A DNA stretch of 64,000 nucleotides from Leptospira saintgironsiae (GTDB lineage Bacteria > Spirochaetota > Leptospiria > Leptospirales > Leptospiraceae): NCBI RefSeq assembly GCF_002811765.1, contig NZ_NPDR01000009.1, forward strand, positions 61,857-125,856. Reading direction: 5' to 3'. How positions within the stretch are numbered: position 1 is the stretch's first letter; each line of letters starts with the position of its first letter. A model generated the notes under the pieces. The model worked only from the letters and a program-made list of their open reading frames with translations. It was not told where the DNA came from and ran no database searches. Shown here in pieces: positions 1 through 9,620 of this stretch. Made by a program: the position numbers and the translations under genes.

Positions 1-1
1 A

Positions 2-73
2 GCTCCTTATATCAGTAAATATGAAGAGGTATTTACCAACCAAGGCCTGGAGAATATAGACATCCGTCCTTAA
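2..73 (+). CDS. C-terminal end of an unidentified protein (truncated by window edge)
   Basis: An open frame runs from the left edge and ends in TAA at 71-73. It encodes about 23 residues ending in ENIDIRP. It stops three bases before the ATG of the RNA methyltransferase gene, on the same strand, so the two are probably co-transcribed. Too little is present to assign a family. Confidence 0.5.
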   Translation, partial: APYISKYEEVFTNQGLENIDIRP

Positions 74-76
74 TAC

Positions 77-1420
77 ATGTTTGACCAGGAACCTTTCGGA
101 GTTTTAGAAATTGAAAACCTTCTACCCAACTTAAGAGGAGAAGGTACATTAGGAAAAAGAAAAATAGAAATCCCTTATTCTCTTCCCGGAGATGTATACG
201 AAGTATACAAATTCGGAAAAAGAAAGGTATTCTATAAATGGAATCCTACTCATTTAGAGCCAAGAGTATCTTCTCCTCAATGCCCAAGTTTTGGAGAATG
301 TGGTGGATGTTCCGGTCAACACCTACCCTATCTTGAACAATTCAAATTAACATCTGAACCAATCCTTAAAGGATTAGAAAATTTCAGTCCTATCAACAAA
401 GGTATATCTCCTGCCGAATCTTCTTACTCTTACAGAAATCGTATGGACTTTGCAGTCTTTCCTGGACGGGTTGTTGGTTTAAGAATGTCAGGAAATTTCA
501 GAAGGATTGTTCCAATAGCGAACTGTTCCATCCAAACTGACTGGGCAAATTCTGAAATGCCTCTTTTCCAAAAACTTTTGGAATGTTTTCCTGAATTAGA
601 ATATGATCGCAAAAAAGAAACCGGTTACCTTAAGTATTTTACTCTTCGAAAATCAGTGTTTAACGATGACTCGATGAGTATCCTTACATTCACAGAAGAT
701 TTCAAAAATGAAGATCTGATGAATCAAGTGGCTGAAAAAGCAAAAGAGATCCTTGGTGCTAAAAACATAGTATTCTGTTTTAATCGCAAAAAAGGAGAAA
801 TTTCTGCCTCAGGAGAAGCGATTGCTATCAGAGGAAATATTTATTTGATAGAAGAGATCTGGGGTAAAAAGTTCAAAATCCCTTTTGATGGATTCTTCCA
901 ACCAAATCCTAAAGAGTTCATTAAAATTTTAGAATTTATTAAATCTAAGATTAAACCAGCGGAGAATCTTGCAGATCTTTTCTGTGGAAGTGGATTTTTT
1001 TCCATTCTATTTGGGGAAAATTTTTCACGGATCTTGGGGATCGATATTATATCTTCTTCCGTGTCTGCAGGTGAGGAGTTCCTACAGGATATTTTCCCGG
1101 ACAAAAAGATAGAATTTCTTGCGTTTGATCTATTTCACAAAAAAGGTTTGGAGAAAATGAACTCTGCGAATCTTCCTTGGAAAGATTCAGTAGTGATCGC
1201 AGATCCCCCCAGAAGCGGTCTTTCTCCCGAATTATGCGCCTTCTTAAATTCTAACCCTGTTTCCCAACTGATTTATATTTCCTGTAATCCTGAAAACTTG
1301 CTGAGAGATGCCCGCATTTTGGAAGAATCCTACAAAATGGAGGAGTTCCTACTCTGCGATCCCTTCCCTCAAACTCCTCATTTGGAAGCAGTATCCATCT
1401 TCTCCCCTAAAAATCGCTGA
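77..1420 (+). CDS. Class I SAM-dependent RNA (uracil-5) methyltransferase, TrmA/RumA (RlmD) family
   Basis: Predicted to methylate C5 of a uridine in 23S rRNA or tRNA in the cytoplasm, using S-adenosylmethionine. A TRAM-like beta domain (about 1-60) is followed by an iron-sulfur cysteine cluster (C69, C75, C78 in the pattern C-x5-C-x2-C, with a further Cys near 'IANC'). Next come the SAM-binding motif DLFCGSGFF, the DPPR motif, and the catalytic cysteine C403 in ISCNP, with the general-base Glu in HLEAV near 437. Length (447) is normal for the family. The ATG at 77 is the only sensible start. Whether it is RlmD, RlmC or a TrmA-like paralogue cannot be told from the sequence alone, so no symbol is given. 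Confidence 0.88.
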   Translation: MFDQEPFGVLEIENLLPNLRGEGTLGKRKIEIPYSLPGDVYEVYKFGKRKVFYKWNPTHLEPRVSSPQCPSFGECGGCSGQHLPYLEQFKLTSEPILKGLENFSPINKGISPAESSYSYRNRMDFAVFPGRVVGLRMSGNFRRIVPIANCSIQTDWANSEMPLFQKLLECFPELEYDRKKETGYLKYFTLRKSVFNDDSMSILTFTEDFKNEDLMNQVAEKAKEILGAKNIVFCFNRKKGEISASGEAIAIRGNIYLIEEIWGKKFKIPFDGFFQPNPKEFIKILEFIKSKIKPAENLADLFCGSGFFSILFGENFSRILGIDIISSSVSAGEEFLQDIFPDKKIEFLAFDLFHKKGLEKMNSANLPWKDSVVIADPPRSGLSPELCAFLNSNPVSQLIYISCNPENLLRDARILEESYKMEEFLLCDPFPQTPHLEAVSIFSPKNR

Positions 1421-1480
1421 AGGGAATCCGATTTTCCTTCGATAGTAAGTACCAAAGGTATACGAAACCGACAGGTGCCT

Positions 1481-2602
1481 ATGAAACGACTTTCTACTAT
1501 CATTCTATCATTCTTAATTTTGGCGGCTTGGGGCTGTAATACCGTCATCATCCGCCCTTGGAATGCTCCGAACGCTATCAAAACTTCCGAAAAGATCAGA
1601 GTCTTCTTAGGAAAAGCAGAATCTGATCTGATGATCAAAGCGGATGGAGTAATTTTCGTATATGATGTGAATGATCTTCTGATCAAACGTGCATATGATA
1701 TGATTTCTTTGGATGCTAAAAAATTGAAAGCTCCAATCCGTTTCGTAGCGGACAATCCTGGTTTGGAATATAAGGGAAGAAAGTTCAGAGGAGAAATTTT
1801 ACTCCAACCTGATAAGAATGGCAACGTTCTACTCATCAATAGAGTTCCATTAGAAGAATATTTATATTCTGTTGTTCCTTCAGAAGTTCCTGCTGGCTGG
1901 CCAACTGAGGCTTTAAAAGCACAAGCAATCTGTTCCAGAACTTATGCAATCAGAGAGATCCTGAACAAAAAGGATACTGCTTATGATGTGGAATCCACTG
2001 TGAATTCACAAGCCTACTCTGGTATGGTTAAAGAAAATCCAAGAACCACTCAAGCTGTTCGTGATACAGAAGGTGTTCTTGCAGTTTATGAAGATGATCC
2101 TATTCATATGTTCTTTCATTCTAATAGTGGAGGAAGGACCGAAACTCCAGACCAGGTTTGGGGTGGAAAAAGACTTCCTTACTTAGAATCTGTTCCTTCC
2201 AGATTTGATGAAGCAGGTGATAATTTCGTTTGGAAAGAAATTTTAAACCAAGATAAAATGGACCAAACTCTTTCTTCCTTAGGTGTTGGTTCTATTCAAT
2301 CTGTCCAAGTTCTTTCCAGAACTCCTTCCGGTAGAGTGGATCTTTTAGAAGTGATTGGTAAACAAGGGACTTCTAAGATTAAAGGAAAAGAATTCCGCAG
2401 TTTACTAGGAACTTCTGTGAAGTCTCTTCGTTTCGGTATCAAGAGAGAAAGTGAAGGATTTTTGATCAAGGGTATGGGCGCGGGTCACGGTGTAGGCTTA
2501 AGCCAATGGGGAAGTTTCGGTATGGCGAAACAAAATTTTACCTACGCCGAGATCATTCGTCATTATTACCAAGGAATTGAATTCGCTAGGATCACTAGGT
2601 AA
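1481..2602 (+). CDS. SpoIID/LytB domain lipoprotein (peptidoglycan-acting)
   Basis: Family members such as SpoIID are lytic transglycosylases acting on denuded glycan strands. The N-terminus is a lipoprotein signal ([19 protein letters not shown], lipidated Cys at residue 19 from this ATG). The SpoIID domain starts near residue 120 with the characteristic [14 protein letters not shown] and [13 protein letters not shown]. It closes with the diagnostic [12 protein letters not shown] motif and a final YYQGIEF. An in-frame GTG lies two codons upstream (1475), but the ATG at 1481 gives the cleaner signal peptide. The gene stands alone, 60 bp after the methyltransferase. A cell-envelope role (septal or sidewall peptidoglycan remodelling) is inferred. 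Confidence 0.85.
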   Translation: MKRLSTIILSFLILAAWGCNTVIIRPWNAPNAIKTSEKIRVFLGKAESDLMIKADGVIFVYDVNDLLIKRAYDMISLDAKKLKAPIRFVADNPGLEYKGRKFRGEILLQPDKNGNVLLINRVPLEEYLYSVVPSEVPAGWPTEALKAQAICSRTYAIREILNKKDTAYDVESTVNSQAYSGMVKENPRTTQAVRDTEGVLAVYEDDPIHMFFHSNSGGRTETPDQVWGGKRLPYLESVPSRFDEAGDNFVWKEILNQDKMDQTLSSLGVGSIQSVQVLSRTPSGRVDLLEVIGKQGTSKIKGKEFRSLLGTSVKSLRFGIKRESEGFLIKGMGAGHGVGLSQWGSFGMAKQNFTYAEIIRHYYQGIEFARITR

Positions 2603-2608
2603 TTTTTT

Positions 2609-2810
2609 CACACAGAGAACACGGAGAACAGAGAGTTGTTCTCCGGAGACTGCTTTGTCCCCAAACTTATTTTAAATCTATATAACTATTATATTCTCTA
2701 ACAATCCCTGACTTTCCTCTCTACAACTTTGCCTTTCTGCGTGAGAATTTCTCGGGTTCCCATTCAACTCTGCGCCTCTTCTACCCTTCTTTTCCTTGCG
2801 TCCTCTCCTA
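2609..2810. repeat. Degenerate CACACAGAG-type intergenic element with hairpin
   Basis: The spacer after the SpoIID gene opens with CACACAGAG (2609-2617) and more purine-rich CACGGAG/CAGAG blocks. A perfect 8-bp inverted repeat follows, GGAGAACA at 2623-2630 and TGTTCTCC at 2637-2644. The distal part (about 2735-2810) is pyrimidine-rich and contains CTCTGCGCCTC and GCGTCCTCTCC, which resemble the eroded opposite arm. The same vocabulary recurs at 42871-42943. No protein-coding frame is convincing here. Confidence 0.5.
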
Positions 2811-2814
2811 GAGA

Positions 2815-3537
2815 ATGCAAAATAGGATCATGTCGAATCCGACAAACAAGATCTTAATCCGAAATCTAACCAAGTCCTATATAAATGGAAAACAAAACGT
2901 TCCGGTCCTGAAAGGGATCAATCTAGACGTTGCAGATACTTTTTTAACTTTGATGGGTCCATCAGGTTCGGGCAAATCTACATTTTTGAATATTCTTTCT
3001 GGGATTGACCAAGCAGATTCAGGAGAAGTTTGGATCGGTGGCAAAAACCTAAGCAATTTTACAGAACAAGAACTTACAGAATATCGTAGGAACGAAACAG
3101 GGATCATCTTCCAATTTTTTCACCTTCTTCCTTATTTAAGCGCTTTGGAAAATGTGGCCTTACCTCTTTATATTTCAGGTTTAGGAAAATCAAAGGCAAG
3201 AGAAATTGCTAAAGAAGCATTGGAGAAGGTTGATCTTACCCATAGATTCAAACATAAACCGGATGAACTTTCCGGTGGAGAACAACAAAGAGTAGCAATT
3301 GCAAGAGCGCTCGCAAAACGACCAAGCATTGTTTTGGCAGACGAACCTACCGGAAATTTAGATACGTACCACGCTCATAAAATTTTAGAACTTCTGCTGG
3401 AGTTACAAGAGAAGGAGAAGTTTTCCTTATTCATAGTAACTCATGATAGAGAGATCGGAGAAAAAGGAAAGATCCGACTTAAGATGAAAGACGGGCTCAT
3501 CCTACATGAACAAAATCCGGCCTTGGATCTTGTATGA
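2815..3537 (+). CDS. ABC transporter ATP-binding protein, LolD/MacB type
   Basis: The ATPase partner of an FtsX-type permease, energising lipoprotein or envelope export (LolCDE) or mechanotransmission (MacB). Visible motifs are Walker [10 protein letters not shown] at about 48-56, the Q-loop in [10 protein letters not shown], signature LSGGEQQR, Walker B ending [10 protein letters not shown], and the switch His in IVTHDRE. The NLDT variant after Walker B is typical of this subfamily. The coding end overlaps the permease start by four bases (ATGA), so the two are translationally coupled. ATG at 2815 or the in-frame ATG at 2830 could be the start; neither has a strong ribosome binding site. The exact substrate cannot be named. 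Confidence 0.9.
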   Translation: MQNRIMSNPTNKILIRNLTKSYINGKQNVPVLKGINLDVADTFLTLMGPSGSGKSTFLNILSGIDQADSGEVWIGGKNLSNFTEQELTEYRRNETGIIFQFFHLLPYLSALENVALPLYISGLGKSKAREIAKEALEKVDLTHRFKHKPDELSGGEQQRVAIARALAKRPSIVLADEPTGNLDTYHAHKILELLLELQEKEKFSLFIVTHDREIGEKGKIRLKMKDGLILHEQNPALDLV

Positions 3538-6041
3538 ATCTGTATTTCTTATTCTTATACGAATATTTTAAAACTCATCTTCCCAGATTTATATTCGCAC
3601 TTTTAGGAATTTCACTAGGTGTAGGCCTATTCTTATCCACAACAAGTAATGCAAACAAAGCAGAAAAGTCCCTCGTCGATTTTTCCATGGGGTATTTGAA
3701 AGGAGATTTTAATCTAAAAATTTCTCCAAGTAGACCCGGCCAAAGCCTTGATTGGCAAATCCTTTCCGAAATACATTCTCATCCAGATCTTAGAAATATT
3801 TCCGCAGTCAGACCCAGAATACAACAAGAAGGAATTTCTTCAGATAATCTAAGAGTTCTGTATATGGGAATGGACTTAACCAAAGAACATTTAGGCATTC
3901 CCTTAAAAGATGGCACAGGATCCGAATCTTCTGGTCCATTAGAAAAAACGTATGTGTCTAGATCCTTAGCAGATAAATATAAGGGGCGCCCTTTTTCTCT
4001 TCTATTAAATGGAAAAAACTGGGAATTTAAAGATTATATCTCGGTAGATATGGAAGGCGGATTTTTGATCATCGAAGATATTTCTTTGATCCAAGAAAAA
4101 CTCATCGAGTTAAATGGACCGGATTATCTTCTTTTAAGATCGTCTGATCCAAATCTTTTTCAAACGAAAGAAAACTTACAAAAGATCTTAGGTGCAAATA
4201 TCAAAATAGAAACCTCTGAAGAGATCCAAGAAAAATCAGCGAATGCACTTCGTTCTTTCCAATTAAATCTTCTAATCATTTCTTTTATCTCACTTTTGAT
4301 CGCATTCTTCATGGTTTCCAATACTATGACCGGCTTGTATTTGAGTAGAGAAAGAGAATTGGGGATCTTAAGAACATTGGGATTGGATGTAAAATCTTCT
4401 ATTTTTCTTTTTTTAAGCCAGTCAGTTTTGCTCGGAAGTATCGGTACAATTTTAGGGATTATATTTGGAATATTCTTCTCTGGTTTAGATTTTTTTCGTC
4501 CCGAGTCTGGGCTTGTAGATAAAAATTTATTAGCAACTTATAGTTCTATTTCTCTTTTTGATTTAGGTCTCGCTGCGGGACTCGGGATCTTAGGTTCAGT
4601 TATTTCTTCGGTTTATCCTGCGATACGAGCAGGAAAGGTTCCTCCCCTTTCCATCTTACGAGATTCCCAAAAAGAAAAAAGACAGATCCCGAATTCAAGA
4701 TTAGCAATTTATGGTGGGATCCTGTTTTTTGCTTCTTTAGGAATTTCCAACATTCCTTCTCCCTGGAAACTTCCTCTCCCAGGTTTACTTGGCGTGGGAG
4801 GTGTGACAATTGGAATCACATTCTCTTTTCCTTATTTACTATCCTTATTCAGTTCGGGTGTTTCTAAAATTCTAGATAGAAGTGATAAAAGTTTTCCTTT
4901 TTTCAGAATAGGCCTGGAAGAATTAAAAGAAAATCCAGGAAGAAACACTTTGACTGCGGCAACTGTGATGCTTGCAGTTTCTTTGGTTTTATGCTTAACC
5001 ATTCTTACGGACAGTTATAAAAAATCCCTGAATGATTGGGTAGATTCAGAATATCCTTCCGATTTTACGATCATCAATGATCGCTTTTTCCATTCAGGTA
5101 TCCACGGTGGAGTTCCAAAAGATCTTCCAGAAAAAATCAGAGATTTAGGAGTAAGTTCTTATCTGGATGGATTTTTGGTAAATACTTCATTCGATACAGA
5201 TAAGGGAAATTTTATCATTCACGCTTATGATTTTTCAGTCTACCAAGACAAAGCAGAAAGAATTGAAAATGAAGTAAAAGAAGAAACCGATGTTTTAATT
5301 TCTTCCAATATGGCTCATTTGAAAAAACTAAAAGTGGGAGATGTTTTAGTCGCCCAAACTCCTTTCGGTAAGAAAAATTTTCATATCAAAGGGATCAAAG
5401 AACATTTCTTTTCTGAAAAAGGAACAGTGATGATGGACGTCCGTTCCTATGAAAAAAATTTCGAATTTAAGACCTTAAACTCTATTAAACTTTTCTTAAA
5501 GAAAGAATATTCTGATACGTCCGGTGTAGAATATTCCAAAAAGAAAATTATGGATTTTATGAAGTCTGATCCAGAATACAAAGATCTGATCTTACTCGAT
5601 TCTACACAACTTAGGGAAATTTATCTATACGAGATCAATAAAGTGTTCAGAGTTTTGGATTCACTTAAAGCGACTGCAATTCTGATCTCTGTCATTTCCC
5701 TACTTTCTTCTCTGGTCCATACCTTATATGATAAACGTAGGATTTTGGGCCTTCTCAAATATTTGGGAGCCTCTCAGGATCAACTTGGGATTATCCTGAA
5801 AACTGAGTCGGTTTATCTGACTGGATTCGGTGCATTCTTCGGGATCATTTCTTCTCTAATCATGTCTCCTATCATTCTTTATGTGGTGAATAAGAATGCG
5901 TTCGGTTGGACACTCACCTTCTCCTTTTTGCCAGAAACCCCGATCCTCATCCTAATTTTTGCACCTATCCTGGGTTGGATTTCAGCGGTTTACCCTCTGC
6001 GTTTATTGAGAAAAATGAGCTTCCAGCTCAGTCCGGAATGA
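3534..6041 (+). CDS. FtsX/MacB-like ABC transporter permease
   Basis: Inner-membrane partner of the preceding ATPase. At 835 residues it carries two FtsX-type permease modules. One transmembrane helix sits at the N-terminus, followed by a large periplasmic (MacB_PCD-like) domain to about residue 235. A first three-helix FtsX block spans about 240-380 and a middle pair of helices follows around 390-440. A second periplasmic domain follows, with the last three helices at about 690-830. The conserved cytoplasmic loop pattern [12 protein letters not shown] (after the first block) and [14 protein letters not shown] (after the second) is clear. This architecture matches long single-chain permeases rather than separate LolC/LolE. 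No membrane-fusion protein is encoded nearby, which argues for LolCDE-like rather than efflux function. That is inference. Confidence 0.85.
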   Translation: MNLYFLFLYEYFKTHLPRFIFALLGISLGVGLFLSTTSNANKAEKSLVDFSMGYLKGDFNLKISPSRPGQSLDWQILSEIHSHPDLRNISAVRPRIQQEGISSDNLRVLYMGMDLTKEHLGIPLKDGTGSESSGPLEKTYVSRSLADKYKGRPFSLLLNGKNWEFKDYISVDMEGGFLIIEDISLIQEKLIELNGPDYLLLRSSDPNLFQTKENLQKILGANIKIETSEEIQEKSANALRSFQLNLLIISFISLLIAFFMVSNTMTGLYLSRERELGILRTLGLDVKSSIFLFLSQSVLLGSIGTILGIIFGIFFSGLDFFRPESGLVDKNLLATYSSISLFDLGLAAGLGILGSVISSVYPAIRAGKVPPLSILRDSQKEKRQIPNSRLAIYGGILFFASLGISNIPSPWKLPLPGLLGVGGVTIGITFSFPYLLSLFSSGVSKILDRSDKSFPFFRIGLEELKENPGRNTLTAATVMLAVSLVLCLTILTDSYKKSLNDWVDSEYPSDFTIINDRFFHSGIHGGVPKDLPEKIRDLGVSSYLDGFLVNTSFDTDKGNFIIHAYDFSVYQDKAERIENEVKEETDVLISSNMAHLKKLKVGDVLVAQTPFGKKNFHIKGIKEHFFSEKGTVMMDVRSYEKNFEFKTLNSIKLFLKKEYSDTSGVEYSKKKIMDFMKSDPEYKDLILLDSTQLREIYLYEINKVFRVLDSLKATAILISVISLLSSLVHTLYDKRRILGLLKYLGASQDQLGIILKTESVYLTGFGAFFGIISSLIMSPIILYVVNKNAFGWTLTFSFLPETPILILIFAPILGWISAVYPLRLLRKMSFQLSPE

Positions 6042-6090
6042 GGAAAACTATCTTGATTCAAAACTAGCCCGGAAGTAAGTTATTCCTTCA

Positions 6091-7041
6091 ATGGCTACTC
6101 AGCTGGAAATCGCCCTGGAACTTGCGGAAGAGATCAAAAAGATCAACCTGCAAGAAGACAATCGTATCCCTTCTTCCGATTCTTTTTTGAAAGATATGAT
6201 CGCATTCTTTTCCAGGGATGTGCATGAGATCCGACAAACCCTGGAAATGCTCCGGGAAGCTAAGTATATTTTTATTATAAAGATCGTTCTTCCGGAACAA
6301 TCCAAAAGTGCCAGGGACCAAGATCAGGGAGTGGATGCGTATATCTACGCTGACCTAAAGATCGTAAATGAACTGAAAGGTTTTGCGGAGAAAAAATTGG
6401 AGAAGGCCTATGAGGCCACTTATTATAAAAGAAAATCTCCCTTCCAGATCACGCGCGAATTATTCCCTAAGATCAAAGAACATAATAATACTCCTTTGGG
6501 AAGGTTTATCAATATCGCAGTGATGTTGGAAGAATACCAAAGGGTTCTCACTTCTGCCCCGAATGATTATGATGATAATAGACGCAGAAATTTATTATCA
6601 GAATTATTGGAAAGAAGTGGGACTCCTGTTGCAGTTGCAAGAGACATTCCAGATTACGAGATCACTTCTTTAGGCGGAGGTGGAGGTTCTCCTTTAGGTT
6701 TTAAAAGAGCAGCTGATGCAGTTGCATCTAACGATGTAGCATTTAACCCTAAAAGTCCTTGGTCCAGGCTTACTTCTAAATTTTCAGTGGAGTTTTTAGT
6801 CCGTATTCATTTGAGAAAATATGAATTTGATACTGTGAGAAAACTTATCTTAGGCGGAAAATTAGTAAGTTTTGATGATCTAAAATATGTGAGAGATAGT
6901 GTCCAGACTATGGAGAACCATATACATCTGGATCCTATCTTACAAAATTTTACGGAAGAGATGACTGAACTAAGAAGACTTGCTCAGAAAAAAATGAATA
7001 TCCTGAAAGGTATTACCAATTCAGGTTCTATCCAAAATTAA
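6091..7041 (+). CDS. Conserved hypothetical cytosolic protein (leptospiral type)
   Basis: I do not recognise a named family. The 316-residue product has no signal peptide or membrane segment. It is rich in charged helices, with a Gly/Ser-rich linker near residue 193 (GGGGGSPLG) that separates an N-terminal helical region from a C-terminal helical one. The N-terminus (ELAEEIKKINLQE...EIRQTLEMLREAKYI) could form a small helix-turn-helix-like fold, but I see no diagnostic motif. It stands alone behind the ABC transporter. Its end overlaps by 14 bp the end of the convergent membrane-protein gene on the minus strand, so both coding ends are compact and probably genuine. Confidence 0.7.
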   Translation: MATQLEIALELAEEIKKINLQEDNRIPSSDSFLKDMIAFFSRDVHEIRQTLEMLREAKYIFIIKIVLPEQSKSARDQDQGVDAYIYADLKIVNELKGFAEKKLEKAYEATYYKRKSPFQITRELFPKIKEHNNTPLGRFINIAVMLEEYQRVLTSAPNDYDDNRRRNLLSELLERSGTPVAVARDIPDYEITSLGGGGGSPLGFKRAADAVASNDVAFNPKSPWSRLTSKFSVEFLVRIHLRKYEFDTVRKLILGGKLVSFDDLKYVRDSVQTMENHIHLDPILQNFTEEMTELRRLAQKKMNILKGITNSGSIQN

Positions 7042-7747
7042 CCCACTCGAAATATCGAGCAACTAAAACGATCAATAATACTACTAAGATAAAGATATAA
7101 CGCCTTCTTGCCGAATATCCAGTGTCCATTCTATCTTTAGGAAAATAGATTAAAAACAAAAGTGCATTCGCTACGAATACGATAAAGAGTGCGTCTTGTT
7201 TTTCTTTCCAATATCCGCTTCCGAAAGCGATTGCAGCACCAAGTGAAGGTAAGAATGCGATTAAAGTTTTCCAACTTAGTACTTTTGTATCTTCTTCAAA
7301 AATTTTTGCCTTTTTGCCGGACTTCTTCTCTAATTCACTTAAAAACTGATCCATATTTTCCAAATTTAGAATCGGGATATAAGTTCCTTGTTTAGAGATG
7401 AGTATAATTCTTTCGTAACCCCTAAATCTATCTTTTTCGATACTTTCAAGGTCTCGGAATTCGAACTCCATACATTGGCCTTTCGCGTTCCATTGTTTTA
7501 AAGAAGAAGAGTCCAATTCTACCTTGGCACCTTCTAATACTTTTAACTGCCTTCTGTAATTTTTTAAAAGAAGAAGTATAAGCACTCCGCTCAAGAGAAG
7601 ATACATGGAAAGAAATGCGGATCTTTTGTCCAATTCTACCTGAACAAAACTCACTCCAATGAATATTACAAAAACTGAAACAACAAGTCCAGTGCGGATC
7701 AGTAGTTTTTTCTTAAAAACGGGAGAATCGTAATTAAATACGGACAT
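7028..7747 (-). CDS. Membrane protein with a PH-like cytoplasmic domain, unknown function
   Basis: The 239-residue protein has two N-terminal membrane helices (about 15-38 and 46-62). A soluble stretch of about 90 residues follows, then three further helices (about 160-178, 185-203 and 215-235). The soluble part, with alternating strands and YERIILISKQGTYIPI followed by a helix, resembles bacterial PH-like (bPH) domains seen in other membrane proteins; this is a fold impression, not a proven match. Its ATG overlaps the stop of pyrE by one base (TAATG), so it is translationally coupled to pyrE. No pyrimidine-related role is evident. Confidence 0.72.
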   Translation of the reverse strand: MSVFNYDSPVFKKKLLIRTGLVVSVFVIFIGVSFVQVELDKRSAFLSMYLLLSGVLILLLLKNYRRQLKVLEGAKVELDSSSLKQWNAKGQCMEFEFRDLESIEKDRFRGYERIILISKQGTYIPILNLENMDQFLSELEKKSGKKAKIFEEDTKVLSWKTLIAFLPSLGAAIAFGSGYWKEKQDALFIVFVANALLFLIYFPKDRMDTGYSARRRYIFILVVLLIVLVARYFEWVNFG

Positions 7748-8304
7748 TAGTCTAAACTTCCGAATTCAGATTTTTTGAACAAAGGGAAAACTTTGATCCC
7801 TTCGTCTTCGATTGCCTTTTTGCCGCCTTCTTCTCTGTCCAAAATGCAGATACATGCAGTTACTTCTAATCCGGCGTCTCTCAAACTTTTGATCGCTTGC
7901 AAGGTAGAACCTCCAGTAGTGATCACGTCATCCACCACCACACAGGATTTGACCGCGTTTACTCCACCTTCTACCAAATTTTTGGTGCCATGGTCCTTGG
8001 CTTGTTTTCTGACGATCAAAGGGAATACGTTCTTGGATTGTTTACGATATTCTAAAGAGATCCCGAAACAGATAGGATCTGCTCCCATTGTGAGACCACC
8101 GAACGCCTCTTCTGAGTCCAGACCGGATTCTGGGAGATGTTTTTCCACAATATACTTACAAAGTAATTCTAATCTTTGAGGATGGAGAGTGATTTCCTTA
8201 CAATTAAAATAATGCCTGGATTTTCTACCACTGGCCAGGGTGAACGGTTCCTCTCGGAAACGATAGGCGTGGGTTTGAATGAGTTGAAATAATTCTTCCC
8301 TCAA
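7747..8304 (-). CDS. pyrE: Orotate phosphoribosyltransferase
   Basis: Catalyses orotate plus PRPP to OMP and pyrophosphate in de novo pyrimidine synthesis. The PRPP-binding motif VVVDDVITTGGST lies at about 122-134. The N-terminal FTLASGRKSRHYFNCKEI is the usual OPRT substrate region. Length (185) is typical. The start is a TTG at 8304, preceded by GGGAGA about eight bases away; no ATG or GTG lies nearby in frame. A short hairpin (CGGGC-ATC-GCCCG, 8318-8330) stands just upstream of the ribosome binding site and might influence translation. The downstream membrane gene is coupled by TAATG. Confidence 0.92.
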   Translation of the reverse strand: MREELFQLIQTHAYRFREEPFTLASGRKSRHYFNCKEITLHPQRLELLCKYIVEKHLPESGLDSEEAFGGLTMGADPICFGISLEYRKQSKNVFPLIVRKQAKDHGTKNLVEGGVNAVKSCVVVDDVITTGGSTLQAIKSLRDAGLEVTACICILDREEGGKKAIEDEGIKVFPLFKKSEFGSLD

Positions 8305-8479
8305 AGCGGATCTCCCTCGGGCATCGCCCGGAATTCCATGATAGTAGGAACTCCTCAGGAAAAAACAGATTTTTGAGCCGGATCGGAGCCACGGGGAAAA
8401 ATTCTAAATTTCTGAATTTTTTCGCAACCTAGACCCTCGATTCTGCTCTTATCAGAAAAACCAAGACGGGAAAGCCGAC

Positions 8480-9568
8480 ATGGAACAAACGAAAAAGAAA
8501 TTAGCGTTGAAGACCACAATCTTCTTAATAGCGACTCCGATCATCGGGGTCATTGGGACGGGTGCCTTATTATTTACTAGAGGTATTCCATTAAACACAT
8601 GGCTTGTGTATCTATTTATGACCGCAGCAACCGGGCTTGCGATCACCGGGGGATACCACCGTCTATTTTCGCATAGAGCTTATAAAGCTTCTTTGCCAGT
8701 AAAACTGTTTTATATTCTTTTTGGAGCGGCTGCGTTCCAACAATCAGTGATCGAATGGAGTTCTGATCATAGAATTCACCACAGATTTGTAGATAAGGAA
8801 GAAGATCCTTATGCGATCACAAAAGGATTCTGGTATGCTCATATTCTTTGGTTATTCGAGAATAGAGATCATAGAACCCCAGTTAATGTGAACGATCTTT
8901 ACGAAGACAAATGGGTGAAATTCCAAGACGATCATTATTATCCGATCGCTATCTTCATGGGATTTTTGTTCCCTACTCTTCTTTGCGCCCTTTGGGGAGA
9001 TGCATTGGGTGGATTGTTACTAGCAGGTTCTTTAAGAATTGCTGTGAACCACCACATGACATTCTTCATTAACTCTTTGGCTCATTATAAAGGAGATCAA
9101 CCTTTCTCTGATAAACATACTGCTAAAGACAATTGGCTCATCGCATTGTTTACTTTTGGAGAAGGATATCATAATTTCCACCATGAGTTCCAAGCCGATT
9201 ACAGAAACGGTATCCGTTGGTTTGATTATGATCCGACCAAATGGTTGATCAATACTTTCGCATTCTTTGGTTTAGCAAGTGATAGAAAGACTATCTCTGA
9301 AGAACAGATCTTGCGCAAAAAAATGATAATGGAAGAGAAGGCTCTACGTGAAAAATTAGAAGCTAAATCTCAAACCTTAAATCAAGGATTTGAAGAAAGA
9401 TTAGAGGCTTTGCGTAATTCCGTTCAGGAAAGCCAAGCCAGAATGATTACTTTAAAATCTGCGAAAGAAGAAGCGGGCAAAAAGGCCGTTAAAGAAGCTG
9501 AGTCTGATTATAAAGTGGCATTGAACACTTGGAAAAGATTCGTTTCTGGAGATCTTGCGCCGGTCTGA
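8480..9568 (+). CDS. Acyl-CoA/acyl-lipid delta-9-type fatty acid desaturase
   Basis: A membrane di-iron desaturase introducing a double bond into saturated acyl chains. All three histidine boxes are present: H60-RLFS-H65, H97-RI-HH101 and GEGYHNFHH near residue 230. Four hydrophobic helices match the stearoyl-CoA desaturase topology. After the usual end of the catalytic domain the protein continues for about 80 residues as a charged, heptad-like helix (from ISEEQILRKK to ESDYKVALN). This is probably a coiled coil, and it is longer than in many bacterial homologues. The gene is monocistronic, ending in a strong terminator at 9594-9617. Confidence 0.9.
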   Translation: MEQTKKKLALKTTIFLIATPIIGVIGTGALLFTRGIPLNTWLVYLFMTAATGLAITGGYHRLFSHRAYKASLPVKLFYILFGAAAFQQSVIEWSSDHRIHHRFVDKEEDPYAITKGFWYAHILWLFENRDHRTPVNVNDLYEDKWVKFQDDHYYPIAIFMGFLFPTLLCALWGDALGGLLLAGSLRIAVNHHMTFFINSLAHYKGDQPFSDKHTAKDNWLIALFTFGEGYHNFHHEFQADYRNGIRWFDYDPTKWLINTFAFFGLASDRKTISEEQILRKKMIMEEKALREKLEAKSQTLNQGFEERLEALRNSVQESQARMITLKSAKEEAGKKAVKEAESDYKVALNTWKRFVSGDLAPV

Positions 9569-9593
9569 TATTATTCCCAGTACCTGATCCATT

Positions 9594-9617
9594 GCCCTCC
9601 TTCGGGAGGGCTTTTTT
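9594..9617 (+). terminator. Rho-independent terminator with cUUCGg tetraloop
   Basis: A seven-base stem GCCCTCC (9594-9600) and GGAGGGC (9605-9611) closes a UUCG tetraloop and is followed by six Ts. It lies 25 bp after the desaturase stop. The opposite strand lacks a U-tract, so it acts on the plus strand. Confidence 0.92.
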
Positions 9618-9620
9618 CAT

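Noticed and set aside
1378..1839. A 153-codon minus-strand frame across the methyltransferase end and the SpoIID start
   Set aside because: It overlaps two strong genes on the opposite strand and the protein has no family signature.
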